From Plantago ovata (lineage: Eukaryota > Streptophyta > Magnoliopsida > Lamiales > Plantaginaceae), in the NCBI GenBank assembly GCA_028274465.1, contig CM051456.1, forward strand, positions 87,592,753-87,656,752: a DNA stretch of 64,000 nucleotides, read 5' to 3'. The notes under the pieces are model-generated. The model did not search any database, was not told the DNA's origin, and was given only the letters and a program-made list of their open reading frames with translations. Positions 1 through 10,548 of the stretch are shown here, in pieces. Numbering within the stretch: the stretch's first letter is position 1; each line of letters opens with the position of its first letter. The position numbers and the translations under genes are program-made.

Positions 1-180
1 TCATATGTTGTAGAAACATTCATAAACATTAAGCATGCAATAAAAGCGTTCTCTCATAAAGTGATCAGTCATTTGACCTCGGTTAACACGAATCACTCAA
101 ACAGTCGGCCGCCTGCCAGTGATTTATGTCGACTTTGGTTAAACAATAGATTACTGTATGACAGAACCAAGCAGGATCAT
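1..180 (-). other. Probable leader/internal part of the Tekay-like LTR element
   Basis: No open frame of note. It is contiguous, across the insertion of element A, with 3358-3775, which lies just inside the 5' LTR of the minus-strand element at 3776-6439. By position it is therefore untranslated leader of that element. Bases 176-180 (ATCAT) are the left target-site duplication of element A. Confidence 0.4.
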
Positions 181-788
181 TGGTGAATGTGTATTTTACA
201 CTTTCATTTGAGTCTTTTTCACCTATTTTAGCTATCCTCTATGTTAATTTAGCTATATTTAGGTGCATTTTATTAGAATAGTGTCACGTTTCCCTTTAGT
301 CTTTATTTTACAGGTTTTGGTTGAAAAACGAGGATTTCCGGGCAATTATATTGAAGTAGACAAGGAATTGGTGTTCCAGAAGCCTAATTGGAGTATCTGA
401 AGATTTCCGGATAGGATTTGAAGTCTAGGGGTCGAATCTGGAGATTAGAAGGCCACTAGAAGTCAGAAATTGAGTCCGAAAAGGGGAAGAAATCCAAAAA
501 CGCGTCGAAAACGCGTAAATTCCCGAAAAATACTCCCGGGCAAATCGCCCCACACCAGGCGAGTCGCCCGGTGTGTGGGGCCCTTCGCCCCACACAATTC
601 GAACACTATATATAGTTGCTCAGTTTTTCTCCGATTTTGATACTTTTCCAGACCTTCTCTCTCACCTTTCTCTGTAGTTTTAGGTAAGAACTTCCTAGAG
701 CTTGTTCTGGGGGTTCATAGATTAGGAGACACTTTTTCATAGCAGTTTGGAGCTTGTAAGATCGCGATTCTTCGGAGACTGACAAACT
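181..788 (+). repeat. Element A, truncated 5' LTR
   Basis: It matches the first part of the other Athila-family LTRs here (for example 49232-50500 and 53944-55238). It contains the GC-rich palindromic block (about 535-597) and a TATA box at 607-614. Homology to the LTR stops at about 788, where integrase sequence begins. Confidence 0.85.
607..614 (+). promoter_or_regulatory. LTR TATA box of element A
   Basis: TATATATA lies about 10 nt downstream of the GC-rich palindrome block. The same arrangement occurs in the LTRs at 49668-49675 and 54374-54381. Transcription of the family would be expected to start about 30 nt downstream. Confidence 0.6.
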
Positions 789-789
789 G

Positions 790-1221
790 GAACACAAGGC
801 ATATTGGGCTATAAAGGCACTCAATCTTGATATGGGAAAAGCTGGCGAGGAACGATTGTTGCAACTAGATGAGCTTGATGAATTACGACTAGGTGCTTAT
901 GAAAATGCCAAGATCTACAAGGAACGTACTAAGAAGTATCACGATCGTGGTATAGTACGTAAGGAATTGATTCCTGGACAAAAAGCTTTGGTATTTAATT
1001 CTCGCCTTCGACTATTTCCTGGAAAGCTCCGTACTCGTTGGGATGGACCGTACGAAATTATCGAAGTTGCTCCCCATGGAGCTGTAAAACTCTTTGATCC
1101 AAAGACGGGCAATACCTTCAAGGTGAATGGCCAGCGAGTGAAGACATACTTCGAGATATCTAGTGATCAAAGGGAGGTTGATCACCTTGAGCTTACCCTT
1201 ACCGCCTCCACTAAAGGTTAG
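790..1221 (+). pseudogene. Integrase C-terminal fragment (element A pol)
   Basis: An open frame of about 144 codons corresponds to the end of Athila-type integrase: the stretch after the catalytic core with AYWAIKALN and [17 protein letters not shown], followed by the [13 protein letters not shown] module and VNGQRVKTYFE. It is the same protein as the end of element E pol (60790-61222). Here the reading frame is intact through to the stop, whereas E has a frameshift. The first ATG at 832 is only internal; homology extends upstream to the LTR junction. The catalytic core and everything before it are missing, so it cannot be functional. Confidence 0.85.
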
Positions 1222-2724
1222 TGTGTTTTGTTGTTTTGTTTTCTCACGAGTTTGATTGAGTATTATAGGTCACTTATACAAGCATTAGGTCTCACCTTGA
1301 ATCCACTTTCGACGTTCGGGACGAGCGACGACGTTCAGGTTTGGGGGGGAGGATATCACTGGTTATCTCTATACTTATCTTGCTTATGATAAACTCGTGA
1401 AATTTTTTGCATTTGCACGTTTACTGCTTTCCTAGGATAGTCTTGCATGTTTTATATGGAGTTTATTGCCGAATTTTTTGAACTTTTTTATTGGGTAGAT
1501 CAACTAACTATGCCATTAATCATATGCTTCATCTCTATGAATTTGTTTGAGGTTTTTCTCGCTTGGCTTATCACATTTATATATTGCACTTAGTTAAGCT
1601 TGGTAGTCTCGACATCACTTAGTGGTGTTTTCTCTACTGCGGTTCACGAAGGCCTTTATAATAGGATGATGCATGTTAGGGTCTTATGGTTGTTTTCCCA
1701 AGTAATTATGTACCTAAGAGGCAACAAGTCTTCACCATGCTTTGAGATTGCTAAATGCCTAGGAAGGAGGTAGTGTGAGGTTGTGTGATCCTTTGTTTAT
1801 AACCTATTCCTCCGAATAGGTTTGGGGAGGGGGTTGCACCATCATTAGACTTGTTTTTCTTTTTTCATTTCTGTGTTGTGAGTTTGTTTTTCCTTTTTCG
1901 TAAATTTTGTACTCCAACCTATTCTTTCGAATAGGTTTGGGGAAGTCGTCGTGTGTCATTTTTGTTTCTCTTTTCGTTATGCTACTGCTGGCTAAAAAAA
2001 AAAAATATCGAAAAAAAGAAGAAAAAATTTCCAGGAAAAAAGAAAAAAAAAAGAAACTGGAAAGAAAAAAAAGAAAAAAAGAAAAGACCCCAAAAGAGCA
2101 AAGAAGGGTCCAAAAAAAAAACCAAATAGCAGTTTAGCAAAGTGTTGTGTCTCATTTTCCAATTCTTGTAATGTTCGTAATCGTGTTCTATCTTTTCTTT
2201 TGTTTTTGAGTGTCATCTGTTCTAGACCACCCTCGTCCTGCCATTCAGGAAGTGGTGAAAAGCTTAAGGCTTTGCTTGAGAGAAGGGTAGAATAGGGGAG
2301 TGTTATCTTTTATAGGGAACCCTCCTTCGTTTGATGAGAGCCAGTATTGGTTCGACCACTTTTGAGGAAAAGTCTTAACTTGGTGAACAGTAGTAAGTCC
2401 TCAGTTTCATAGGCACGGGACAACCATTCGTATCTTAACATGTATTATTACGTCGTCACTGACTAGGTCCAGGTAGAGAATGTTACGAGAGACTATCTTG
2501 TCTTAACATAAGTGCTTATGTGGATGTGTATGAGTCAATCGAGGCATTCTTCAACCTATATTCATGTTTTGATTTATATGGTTTTTGTTCATATGTTTTT
2601 GATAGATTCAGTAGATTAGTTCATTTTATTTGGCATGAGACTCTATTTTATGTGTTGCATTGTTTTTTGCATTAGAGTCTAGCTTAGTTCCTTGAGGACA
2701 AGAAAAGGTTCGGTTTGGGGAGTT
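1222..2724 (+). other. Element A 3' tail: PPT-like repeats, two hairpins, purine tract
   Basis: Untranslated region between integrase and 3' LTR, shared with D, B, E and G. It holds four PPT-like GGTTTGGGG motifs (about 1338, 1819, 1934 and 2712, the last being the true PPT beside the LTR). It also holds two palindromes of the CCTATTC...GAATAGG type (1801-1822 and 1916-1937) and a strand-asymmetric A/G tract (about 1993-2130). The short open frames in the purine tract (Lys/Arg/Glu-only) and its complement (Phe-only) are compositional artefacts. Confidence 0.75.
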
Positions 2725-3357
2725 TGATGAATGTGTATTTTACACTTTCATTTGAGTCTTTTTCACCTATTTTAGCTATCCTCTATGTTAATTTAGCTAT
2801 ATTTTAGTGCATTTTATTAGAATAGTGTCACGTTTCCCTTTAGTCTTTATTTTACAGGTTTTGGTTGAAAAACGAGGATTTCCGGGCAATTATATTGAAG
2901 TAGACAAGGAATTGGTGTTCCAGAAGCCTAATTGGAGTATCTGAAGGTTTCCGGATAGGATTTGAAGTCTAGGGGTCGAATCTGAGGGTTAGAAGGCCAC
3001 TAGAAGTCAGAAACCGAGTCCGAAAAGGGGAAGAAATCCAAAAACGCGTCGAAAACGCGTAAATTCCCGAAAAATACTCCCGGGCGAATCGCCCCACACC
3101 AGGCGAGTCGCCCGGTGTGTGGGGCCCTTCGCCCCACACAATTCAAACACTATCTGTTAGAAAAACCGTTGCTATACCGTCTGCTGTTTTTATATTCTTT
3201 AATTAAATTAGATAAAGCTAGTTATAGTCCTTAGAGATCGACACTCGAGGTTATTCTACTTCTACACTACGGTTTTCGTTGTAGTTGTGAATTGCCTTTG
3301 ACTAAATAACAAATTTATTTGATTCGCGTTGGAACACGACATCCAGCGCGTTCGTCA
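2725..3357 (+). repeat. Element A 3' LTR with internal deletion
   Basis: Starts TGATGAATG just after the PPT and ends TTCGTCA. The sequence jumps at about 3153 from just before the TATA region to the CTGTTAG segment near the LTR 3' end, removing roughly 600 bp including the promoter. The residual LTR is 633 bp, compared with about 1.26-1.30 kb for intact family members. A shared TAT at the junction suggests microhomology. Confidence 0.85.
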
Positions 3358-3362
3358 ATCAT

Positions 3363-3761
3363 GTATGAACTTCAACGAGTAACATAAAGGCATTTATAAG
3401 TGTTTAAACCCTAAAACATGCATCAAATGACATTATAGTAAATAAACATATTTTAAAACAAATTATCATGCATTTAGAAGAAACAATATTATCGCCTTAA
3501 AGAAAATGAACCTAGCAGCAATAGGAAGCTCGTGAACTTAGTAGAAGTTAAACAGAATGAACAACAAGACAGTTTCGAAAGTCGGAAGACAGAACAATGG
3601 GACAGTTAACAGACGATCATGACGGTTCAGAGTTAATGTGGAAGACCAAACTTTAAAAGAGACAGAACGAAGACTACTCAATCTAATCCAGCGACTTGGA
3701 CCCTCACACACACCCCATAGGCCAGAAGATCCTATCCTAGCAAGCTCGAGTTTGAACTCAA
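3363..3761 (-). other. Leader of the Tekay-like element, downstream of its PBS
   Basis: Sequence just inside the 5' LTR of the minus-strand element. A 78-codon open frame starts within the PBS but resembles nothing I recognise and is likely chance. No gag is reached before the window edge. Confidence 0.4.
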
Positions 3762-3773
3762 GCTCTGATACCA
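3762..3773 (-). promoter_or_regulatory. Primer binding site, initiator-Met tRNA type
   Basis: On the minus strand the sequence reads TGGTATCAGAGC two bases after the LTR end at 3776. This is complementary to the 3' end of plant initiator tRNA-Met. It fixes the orientation of the element: 5' LTR at 6439-3776, interior running to lower coordinates. Confidence 0.85.
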
Positions 3774-3775
3774 TC

Positions 3776-6439
3776 TGTAACGGTACCGGTTTTTAAAAAC
3801 AAATAAATTTCTTGAAAAGAGAAAATCCGGAATAATTTTAAAAGTAACGGTCGGCAATAAATGCCATAACAATATTTGGAGCCATAGCTCTAACAAAATC
3901 AAGTAAAAACCAACGGTAACTTAGAAGTCAAAAGAACAACGACTAGTGAAGAAAGTAAAGTTTCATCTTCTTATTTTAAAAACAAATCCCCAAAGACATC
4001 CCAGACCCTTCTCTCAGTCGTTGGCATCCTACTCGCGTGCATCCTCAGTAGTATCTGGAAGGAAGGAATTTTGAAAACAAAGAGAGTGTGAGATAAAAGA
4101 TCTCAGTGAGGTTCTAAGTTAACAAACAGAAAGTAAACGGTTTTTTTAAATCAAAATCCTTTTCAGCAGATAATATAACAAACAGAACAGATAACAGAAC
4201 AAATAAGTCGAAGTCCGTTGGTGCAGCCCGCCTTATTACTCCTACTCCCAATAGCCCTTATAGCTCCCTCCAGAGGGTATACAACTCCGGACAGAAACAG
4301 AAACCCCCGTGTACTTTGGGGAAACAGAACCTACGACCATAATAGACCTCAGCTACTTCTGCCTCGCGTCTAAAAGGGATTAGACTAGGCAATAACCAAG
4401 CAAACTCGGTAGTCCTCTACTACCCAAGTCTACCTAGTTACGACCTAATCGACCGTTCACACAGAAACAGACAGAACAGATACAGATCAAACAGATACGA
4501 ACAATCAAACACCGAGAAGTGTTCCTGCAGAAAGGTTAATCCAGAACAGAGTAGCAATAAACAAAGAAAGTAAATAGTCATACTTAGGACTTAGTTACTT
4601 TTACGCGGAAGCATACGGTTTAACAGAATATAGTAATAGATACAGATAGTCACATAGCCTTCCAGTTTTTCGCAAATAAATAAGTTTAGGGGTGAACACT
4701 CACCTCAAAGTTGATTGAACTTAGCACGGATTCGAAAAGCAGCTACGGAACAACGGATAGCACGGACTCTAAACAAAAACTCCAAGTTACTACCTTAAGT
4801 AGGAACGGAAAACGAAACGATAAAGAAGGTAATCGGAGAAAAAGTGGTGAAGGTGGGGTTTGAACTCGGGACCTCTATGTTAAACTCTAACTCACAAACC
4901 AACTAAGCTAGCAAGTCTACTTGTAACTTAATGTCAAAACAAAATGTAATTAAACACGAAAGGTTTTTAAGCAAAGACTTTTAACTTTTGCTTACAAAAT
5001 AACTCTGAGTAGTAAAAGTAAAACAGAAAACCCTTTTTAGAAACCAAAAACCAAAACCAGCTTATACTTCGACTAAATACTGTTCAGAAGTGAAATTACT
5101 AGTTTACCCTCAAAACAATAATTGCAGAAAAGTCCTTTTTAATTTTCAGAAAGTACAAATAAGTCCAACAAGTCTCAAAACATGCATGACAGTCTACACA
5201 AGTCCGAAAATCTCCTAATCTAGTCCTTTGTCGGTCAACATTGGTCAAAGCAAAATTGTAAAAAGGTCCTTTAAATTTCCAGAGATCTCAAAACAAGTCC
5301 TCACAGGTTTTAATTATTACCAATCAGTCCCCAAGTTTCTCAAATAAAATCACCAAGGTCCAGGTCAGTCAATACACGAGGTCAAACTATCCAGATTTGG
5401 TCAACATGCGTAAGTCAAGGTCAAACAGTCTACAAACAACAATCACAATCCAAAACTACCCTAATTCCCGGTTCAATTTCGTGGTCAAAGTACAGCAGGG
5501 GTAAAACGGGAATAAAAGAAAAAGACCATAAACAAAACGAGATCAAGGGCAAAACCGTTACCTATGTCGAAACTGGAAAGGAGGGAACTACGAATGAAAC
5601 AAAAACGGAGGAATTAAAATCAAGATCTCGTCTTAATCGAATCCAGAAACGACCGCAAAAGAGAATCGCTACTTACCGAACTAGAACGGGAAAGAACGAA
5701 ACTGAATGGACAGAAACGGAGCACGAACTGGTCTGGACGGAGCACGGCGGAGCAGAACGGGATCGGGTAGCGCGTGACGGAGCAGAGCGGACAGAACAAG
5801 GACGGAGATGGACGACGACGCGGAGAGATCGATCGGAGCGGGCCGAGCTTGGCCGAGATTGATTGGCAGCTCGGCGACGGCAAAGCTCGAGTCGACGGCG
5901 GCGCGAACGGACGGAACCGGGCCGGCAGTGAGCTTCGTGAACTGAATCGGAGTAATACGGCTCCGGTTGATGATGATGGGTGATGGGGGATTTGGTGATA
6001 ATGATGGAGATGTGGTTTGATGATGATAAATGATGGTGAGATGAAACAATGATGATGAAAATGAAAAGAGGTTTCTTTCTCTCTTTTTGTTTTCTTCAGG
6101 TGGCTGCCGTGAGTGAGATTGGAGGAATCAAAATGAAATGAAAATGAAAAGAGAAGAATGGGGTATTAGGTTTAGGGTTGCAAAGTGGGTCAGGCTTTGG
6201 AGTTGGGCCAGCTGAAATGGGCCAATATTAGTCTTGCCAAACTGAAATATTAATTGGCCCAAAAACTAAAATCGCAAACGTTCAACGAATCAATCGAACT
6301 TTCTAAATCGAATTCGATAACGCGGAAAGATAAATTAAATAATTACCGAATAAAATAATTTACTTCGATAATTAATTAATTAAATTAAATAATTAAATAA
6401 TAGAATAATAAATAAATAAATAAAATACGGGGCGTTACA
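3776..6439 (-). repeat. 5' LTR of a Tekay/Del-like Ty3/gypsy element
   Basis: A 2,664-bp LTR bounded by TGTAACG and CGTTACA. On the minus strand it begins TGTAACGCCCCGTATTTT. Such termini combined with an iMet PBS are common in plant chromoviruses of the Tekay/Del lineage, but the lineage is inferred because no pol is visible. A truncated second copy lies at 42794-44818. The GC-rich stretch near 5700-5950 and the open frames in it are probably the LTR transcribed region, not genes. The LTR splits a CACTA transposon at 6440. Confidence 0.75.
4857..4910 (-). ncRNA. tRNA-like segment with A and B boxes inside the LTR
   Basis: On the minus strand, TAGCTTAGTTGG (4910-4899) fits the Pol III A-box consensus and GAGTTCAAACC (4867-4857) fits the B box at tRNA-like spacing. 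The same pair occurs in the other copy of this LTR at 44259-44312. It could be a tRNA- or SINE-derived segment captured by the LTR. Transcription cannot be judged from sequence. Confidence 0.4.
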
Positions 6440-6441
6440 TC

Positions 6442-6894
6442 TTCGAAGTTAATTTATATGATCCTACTCCAGAAGGTACAAGGATGAATGAGCAGAGTGA
6501 ATCGGTTGACATTAACTTGAAGAGGAAGTATAGGAAGTATGAATCTTTTATCTTGGCTACTCAAGCACGCCAGGTGATGTATCTTCCATATCCCACCTTG
6601 AAACGGTCCCAAAATGACTGGGTGGCTGCTATCCATATACGTGCACGCTCCAAGGTGGAGTACATTGAGGATGATGACTCAACGACTAACTCCTACCAAG
6701 AAGCGATTGTGGACTTGGGTGCACTTGATAGGAACCCCGTTCATGTCATGGATGAAGGCATACATCTTCACGATGGCACATTTGTGGACTTAGCCACAGG
6801 CGATGAAGAGGGTACAAACTATACTTACATGTATTGTCTGTGTGGTTTATTTGTTTATGCACTAAGTACGAAAGTTTTATTAATTACTAAATAA
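6442..6894 (+). pseudogene. TNP2-associated DUF4216-type fragment (CACTA)
   Basis: The frame enters from the LTR junction and reads through FEVNLYDPTPEGTR to LATQARQVMYL, then an acidic tail. This is the pattern of the DUF4216 domain found at the C-terminal side of plant CACTA TNP2-type transposase genes. The beginning is lost to the LTR insertion, so the ATG at 6484 is internal. The last 25 or so codons (after about 6810) look like intron: GGTACAAAC could be a donor, and a pyrimidine-rich TTTGTCTTTGCAG at about 6948-6960 a matching acceptor. Not functional as it stands. Confidence 0.65.
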
Positions 6895-7494
6895 GTTGCA
6901 ATTGATGTGTACATATGAAATTACATCTTTCATTTCGTATGGTTTCTTTGTCTTTGCAGATCCCCTCCTTGGTCCACTTCAGCTTCCCATGCCAGCTGTG
7001 TGATTCAGAATGCCTTATTGCTATCATGGTACGTTTCCAAACTGGTTCATTGGTGTGAGTGGTATGTTAGCCACTGTATGTGTTTGGGTGATATGTTAGT
7101 CACCATGTGTTAGTGAATTTAGGGCTATGTGAGTTGTATGTTGATTCAGGTTCAATCTTTTAACTTTCCCCTTTTCATTTTGTTTTTACAGGCATGTTCG
7201 TGTAGATTGGGATCCTTTGGCCTTTGACTTGTTACTTTGCAATGTTAGATTATTAGAGTTAGCAATTGCATTCATTGTAACTAGTTTAGAATCTTCGACA
7301 CCTTATATACATTCGTGTGCAATGAACTTCCAACATTTGTCTATTTATATTAATGATTTTTCACCATTTTGAGTTTACTTTATGACTCGTTTCAATGAGG
7401 ATTATGGACAATTGATGTATATACTGTATGTACAGGTTTTGGTATTATAAATTGGCTATCAAAATAGGGAAAAAACAATTCTTTTTACCCTCCA
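6895..7494 (+). other. CACTA 3' intron/untranslated region
   Basis: AT-rich sequence between the DUF4216 fragment and the subterminal repeats. I see a possible acceptor near 6960 and a short coding-like stretch after it, but no further recognisable domain. Confidence 0.4.
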
Positions 7495-7862
7495 GATTTA
7501 ACGACGGATGATGTTATCCGTATCTATATATAGTGACGGATTATGTTATCCGTCTCTATATATAGAGATGGATGAAATTATCCGTCGCTAAAGAGCTTGA
7601 ACCACATATAGACACCTGTCACTCCGTTTAGCGACAGATAAGTTTATCCGTCGCTATATATGGAGACGGATAAGTATTTCGTCCCAACTTTGGTCAACGA
7701 TGAAGTTTGCGACGGATCGTTTAATCCGTCGCTGAAAACAGCGACGGATTATATTATCCGTCGCTTATTTCATTAGTGACGCCATTTTTCGTGACGTCCT
7801 ATTTAGCGACGGAATCTCCGTCGCTAATGCATGTTAGCGACGGATGGTGTCCGTCGCTAAAT
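7495..7862. repeat. CACTA subterminal repeat array
   Basis: More than a dozen copies of GACGGAT or its complement ATCCGTC in both orientations, many extended to TAGCGACGGAT/ATCCGTCGCTA, often paired into small hairpins. Such arrays are the transposase (TNPA-type) binding regions of CACTA elements. Confidence 0.8.
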
Positions 7863-7880
7863 CCGGTTTTTCTTGTAGTG
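7863..7880 (-). repeat. CACTA terminal inverted repeat
   Basis: The minus strand reads CACTACAAGAAAAACCGG, beginning with the superfamily-defining CACTA. The flanking bases AAA (7881-7883) could be the 3-bp target duplication, but the other end is not in the window. Confidence 0.9.
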
Positions 7881-8335
7881 AAATATGATTCCAGCAGTTG
7901 CCAGTTTTTCAATGTGTCCAATCGTCTTGAGCACGTGTTCAGATACATTCCCTCCTTCAGACATCCTCATTTTGAAGATTTCTCTAAGAAGATCAAACTC
8001 AACACTCTTAGAAACAGTTCCAAAGAGGCTTTTGAGGTGCTCGAGCATTTCATATGGCATCTTGTTTTCATGTTTCCTTTGCAGCTCCATAGTCATTGCA
8101 GCTAGCATAACACACTGTGCATTAGTAGCATCATCTTTGTGCTTCTGGTGAGCAGCTTTGTCAAACTCAGCAGCAACAGTAGGAGGAGTGGGATTGGCTC
8201 GTCCAAGACGTACTCAATTTTCTCTTGCCTAAGCACCAAACGAATGTTACGGATCCAATCCATAAAGTTTGGACCAGTAAGAGTGCATTTCTCCAAGATC
8301 ATTCTTATGGATAAATTGGCCATCTTTTCAGACAT
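7881..8335 (-). pseudogene. Copia element J gag, N-terminal half
   Basis: Reading from 8335 the protein starts MSEKMANLSIRMILEK, continues through FMDWIRNIRLVLRQEKIEYVLDEP, and in another frame through EHLKSLFGTVSK and MSEGGNVSEHVLKTIGHIEKL. These are hallmarks of the plant Ty1/copia gag (UBN2-like) domain. A 1-nt deletion near 8190 separates the two halves, and the CACTA terminus at 7880 truncates the C-terminal part. The second ATG (8323, MANLSI) is the start more usual in this family. Confidence 0.75.
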
Positions 8336-8494
8336 AGAGAAGTAAATAAATATAACTAAAATTAATACTCCAAAATAATTTCTATGATCACAATCAGCGA
8401 CTAAATAAACTAGCACTTTAGCTTTATTCAGTTCTCACTATTTTCACATACTCCTGACCCCTTTAGAGAGTACGAACCATTATTTTACAATAGT

Positions 8495-10548
8495 TGTAGT
8501 GAGCCAAGATCCATGCTTGCACTATTATAGCCCCAGCTATGGCTGATCACTATAATAACCAAACAGGTAGGTATCCAAACCAATTGTACAATACAACAAT
8601 TGGTTGATCAAAACCATTTTGATCGATGTCCTCAAAAAATGCCTAACACTATGGCGACTCGACATAATTCAAGTAAGTCATAACCATCACACGACACCAA
8701 CAATGGTCCTATGAAGGCAACTTTCTTACGGCAAACGGAGTAAGCACTATGGTGCATATTACCCACGAGATTAGTAAGTACATTTAACCTTCAATTATGA
8801 TGGTTGACATCATGCAATTTAATCGAGACTTAAATTAATTGGGGAACATTTAAATGGGGCATTTAATCGCTTGACCAAGATCCCTAACATGCATCACATA
8901 ATGTGTGCCGCCTACCCAAGGCTCATGCAATGCGGTCCAACAAGTAATGAGTGCCGCCTACTCATACATATAAATTGCGGACTAGCAAGTAATGGGTGCC
9001 GCCTACCCATGCATATGACAGATGCGGTCCGGAAACTAATGGGTGCCGCCTACTCATACAATAAACGCGGACTAACAGTATTTAAATACAATATTTAAAT
9101 ATTAAATTGCTCATGTAGACATTTAACACATGTGATACAACCAAGTTGGAGCATATAAGTAGTTGTTGTGGATTATTATCATTATATGTAAGTCATAAAT
9201 CTATTTATAAATAATCTAAGAATTTCCAAAACCTTTAAAACAAGTTTTAATAATAATATAATCTTCCAAAGCATTACATTACTATTAAAATGTAGTTTAT
9301 AAACTATTTATAAACTAACAACATGTTACTAAATATTATAAACTTATATTTATGTCTCTAAAATTTTAATCACCTTCCAAAAGTATTAATAGGGTTTAAA
9401 TATAATTTATAAACCATTTATAAATTAAAAAGGAAAATCTTCAAAACCCCCCGAGGGCCTCTGGACATGGGAGGCGGTTAGCTGGGTTTCGACCCAGCTG
9501 TCTGGTTCTGTTTTATTTATTATTATTTTTATTCCCTTTCTTTTCTTCTTTATTTGGACCTCATTCTAAATTCCGCCCAAATGCACAAGTCTTCAATTAA
9601 TTAATTAAATCCAATTTAAATTAATTAATTATATTTTAAAATATATTCCACATATAATAAATTAATATTAATCTAATTAATAATAATTCCATTATATATT
9701 TTGTATAATAATTTAATATTAATCTAATTAATATTTAATCTAATATACATAGCTCATTTGTAGAAACACCAACTTGAAGTGTGACCCATAGGACCTTGCA
9801 TATTAAGCAACAATCCAATTAAGGTCATAATAAATTCGTAGACAGTTTATCACACAATATTAATATGCAAGGAACGATTGTGAGGAAAACAAACCAACTG
9901 TAGCGTAAGGTACTTTGATGATACGGTCCCTTCATTCACGAATACTCAAATGAGTCTAGAATATGGTTATGTGTCTATTCTAATAACTTCATTCATTGTC
10001 TCTCACTCTTATTAGTCGATCTATGAATTATGTCCAAATACCATTTTGACATGTTCACATACGGTGGCCACCGGTTTTGTGATCGCACTAAATATGAGAA
10101 GTGAGTATTCTCTCCTAGTATCTATTACGGAGGAATGAATCCTACCATGGCCCAATCACTCACACCATATGCTTCCTAATGTACCCAACACATGCCGTAT
10201 CTACCCTAATTTAAGAGTGCAAGCGTTGCGCATGGTCAAAGTACATTATTCCATATATGATGTAGTATTGGCCTCAAGTCTAAGGACTACTAACATCACG
10301 CTACACACCGATACTACCATAGACACCTAAATAGCTTTACCAAATGGTTTCTCGGTCGGGTATGCCAACACTCTCCAAAGTGTCCATATGTTCATTATGA
10401 ATAACCAAGTTCATTCGTAGCAGTGAGACCTACTACATCCTCGAAGGATCTAATGCAACATATGCTAGCTTCAATCGCATCATTGATATCCCGTATCTCA
10501 ATGACCTTCAGCTAGTGGCTTATTTTAGGACTTAATTATTGACACACA
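8495..10548 (-). repeat. Possible long LTR of copia element J (ends uncertain)
   Basis: About 2 kb of AT-rich sequence without genes, upstream of the J gag. On the minus strand a PPT-like GTGGGAGCT directly precedes TGTGTGTCAATAATTAAG at 10548, and CTACA is found at 8495, which would make a TG...CA LTR. No clear PBS follows, and a PPT in front of a 5' LTR is unexpected, so the boundaries and the solo or tandem status are inference. It contains the tandem repeats at 8895-9080. Confidence 0.35.
8895..9080. repeat. Four ~46-bp tandem repeats
   Basis: The core GTGCCGCCTAC starts at 8905, 8951, 8996 and 9043, a period of 45-47 bp. Each is followed by a CAT-rich stretch and GCGGNC. Units differ by several substitutions. 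Confidence 0.75.

Larger units (their letters stand above)
181..3357 (+). mobile_element. Element A: deleted Athila-type Ty3/gypsy retrotransposon
   Basis: The element runs from TGGTGAATG (degenerate TGATGAATG) to TTCGTCA and is flanked by the 5-bp direct repeat ATCAT at 176-180 and 3358-3362, so both outer ends are original. The inside is rearranged. The 5' LTR stops near 788 and is fused directly to the last part of the integrase gene, losing the LTR 3' part, PBS, gag, protease, RT and RNase H. A 1.5-kb 3' tail and an internally deleted 3' LTR follow. The integrase fragment and tail closely resemble those of element E (53944-61990). Confidence 0.9.
6440..7880 (+). mobile_element. CACTA (En/Spm) transposon, 3' part
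   Basis: Right end of a CACTA element. It contains the end of the TNP2-associated region (6442-6894), a 3' untranslated stretch, an array of subterminal GACGGAT/TCCGTCGC repeats and the 18-bp terminus CACTACAAGAAAAACCGG (minus strand, 7880-7863). The left part is cut off by the Tekay-like LTR inserted at 6439/6440 and lies outside the window. The element is inserted into the gag of copia element J. Confidence 0.85.

Noticed and set aside
1992..2216. Lys/Glu-rich and Phe-rich open frames at 1907-2216, and likewise at 18942-19303 and 32866-33206
   Set aside because: They lie on the homopurine/homopyrimidine tract of the Athila 3' tail; the frames follow from base composition and have no conserved protein sequence.
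5620..6049. Open frames of 69-122 codons in the GC-rich part of the Tekay-like LTR, and at 42983-43744
   Set aside because: They are not in the same frame in the two LTR copies and have low-complexity Ser/Arg/Pro content; LTR leader sequence.
7494..7862. CRISPR-like or satellite array
   Set aside because: Units are in both orientations with irregular spacing and end at a CACTA terminus; these are transposon subterminal repeats in a plant genome.
8871..9098. 75-codon frame over the 46-bp repeats
   Set aside because: Repeat period (45-47) is not kept in frame and no similarity is recognised.
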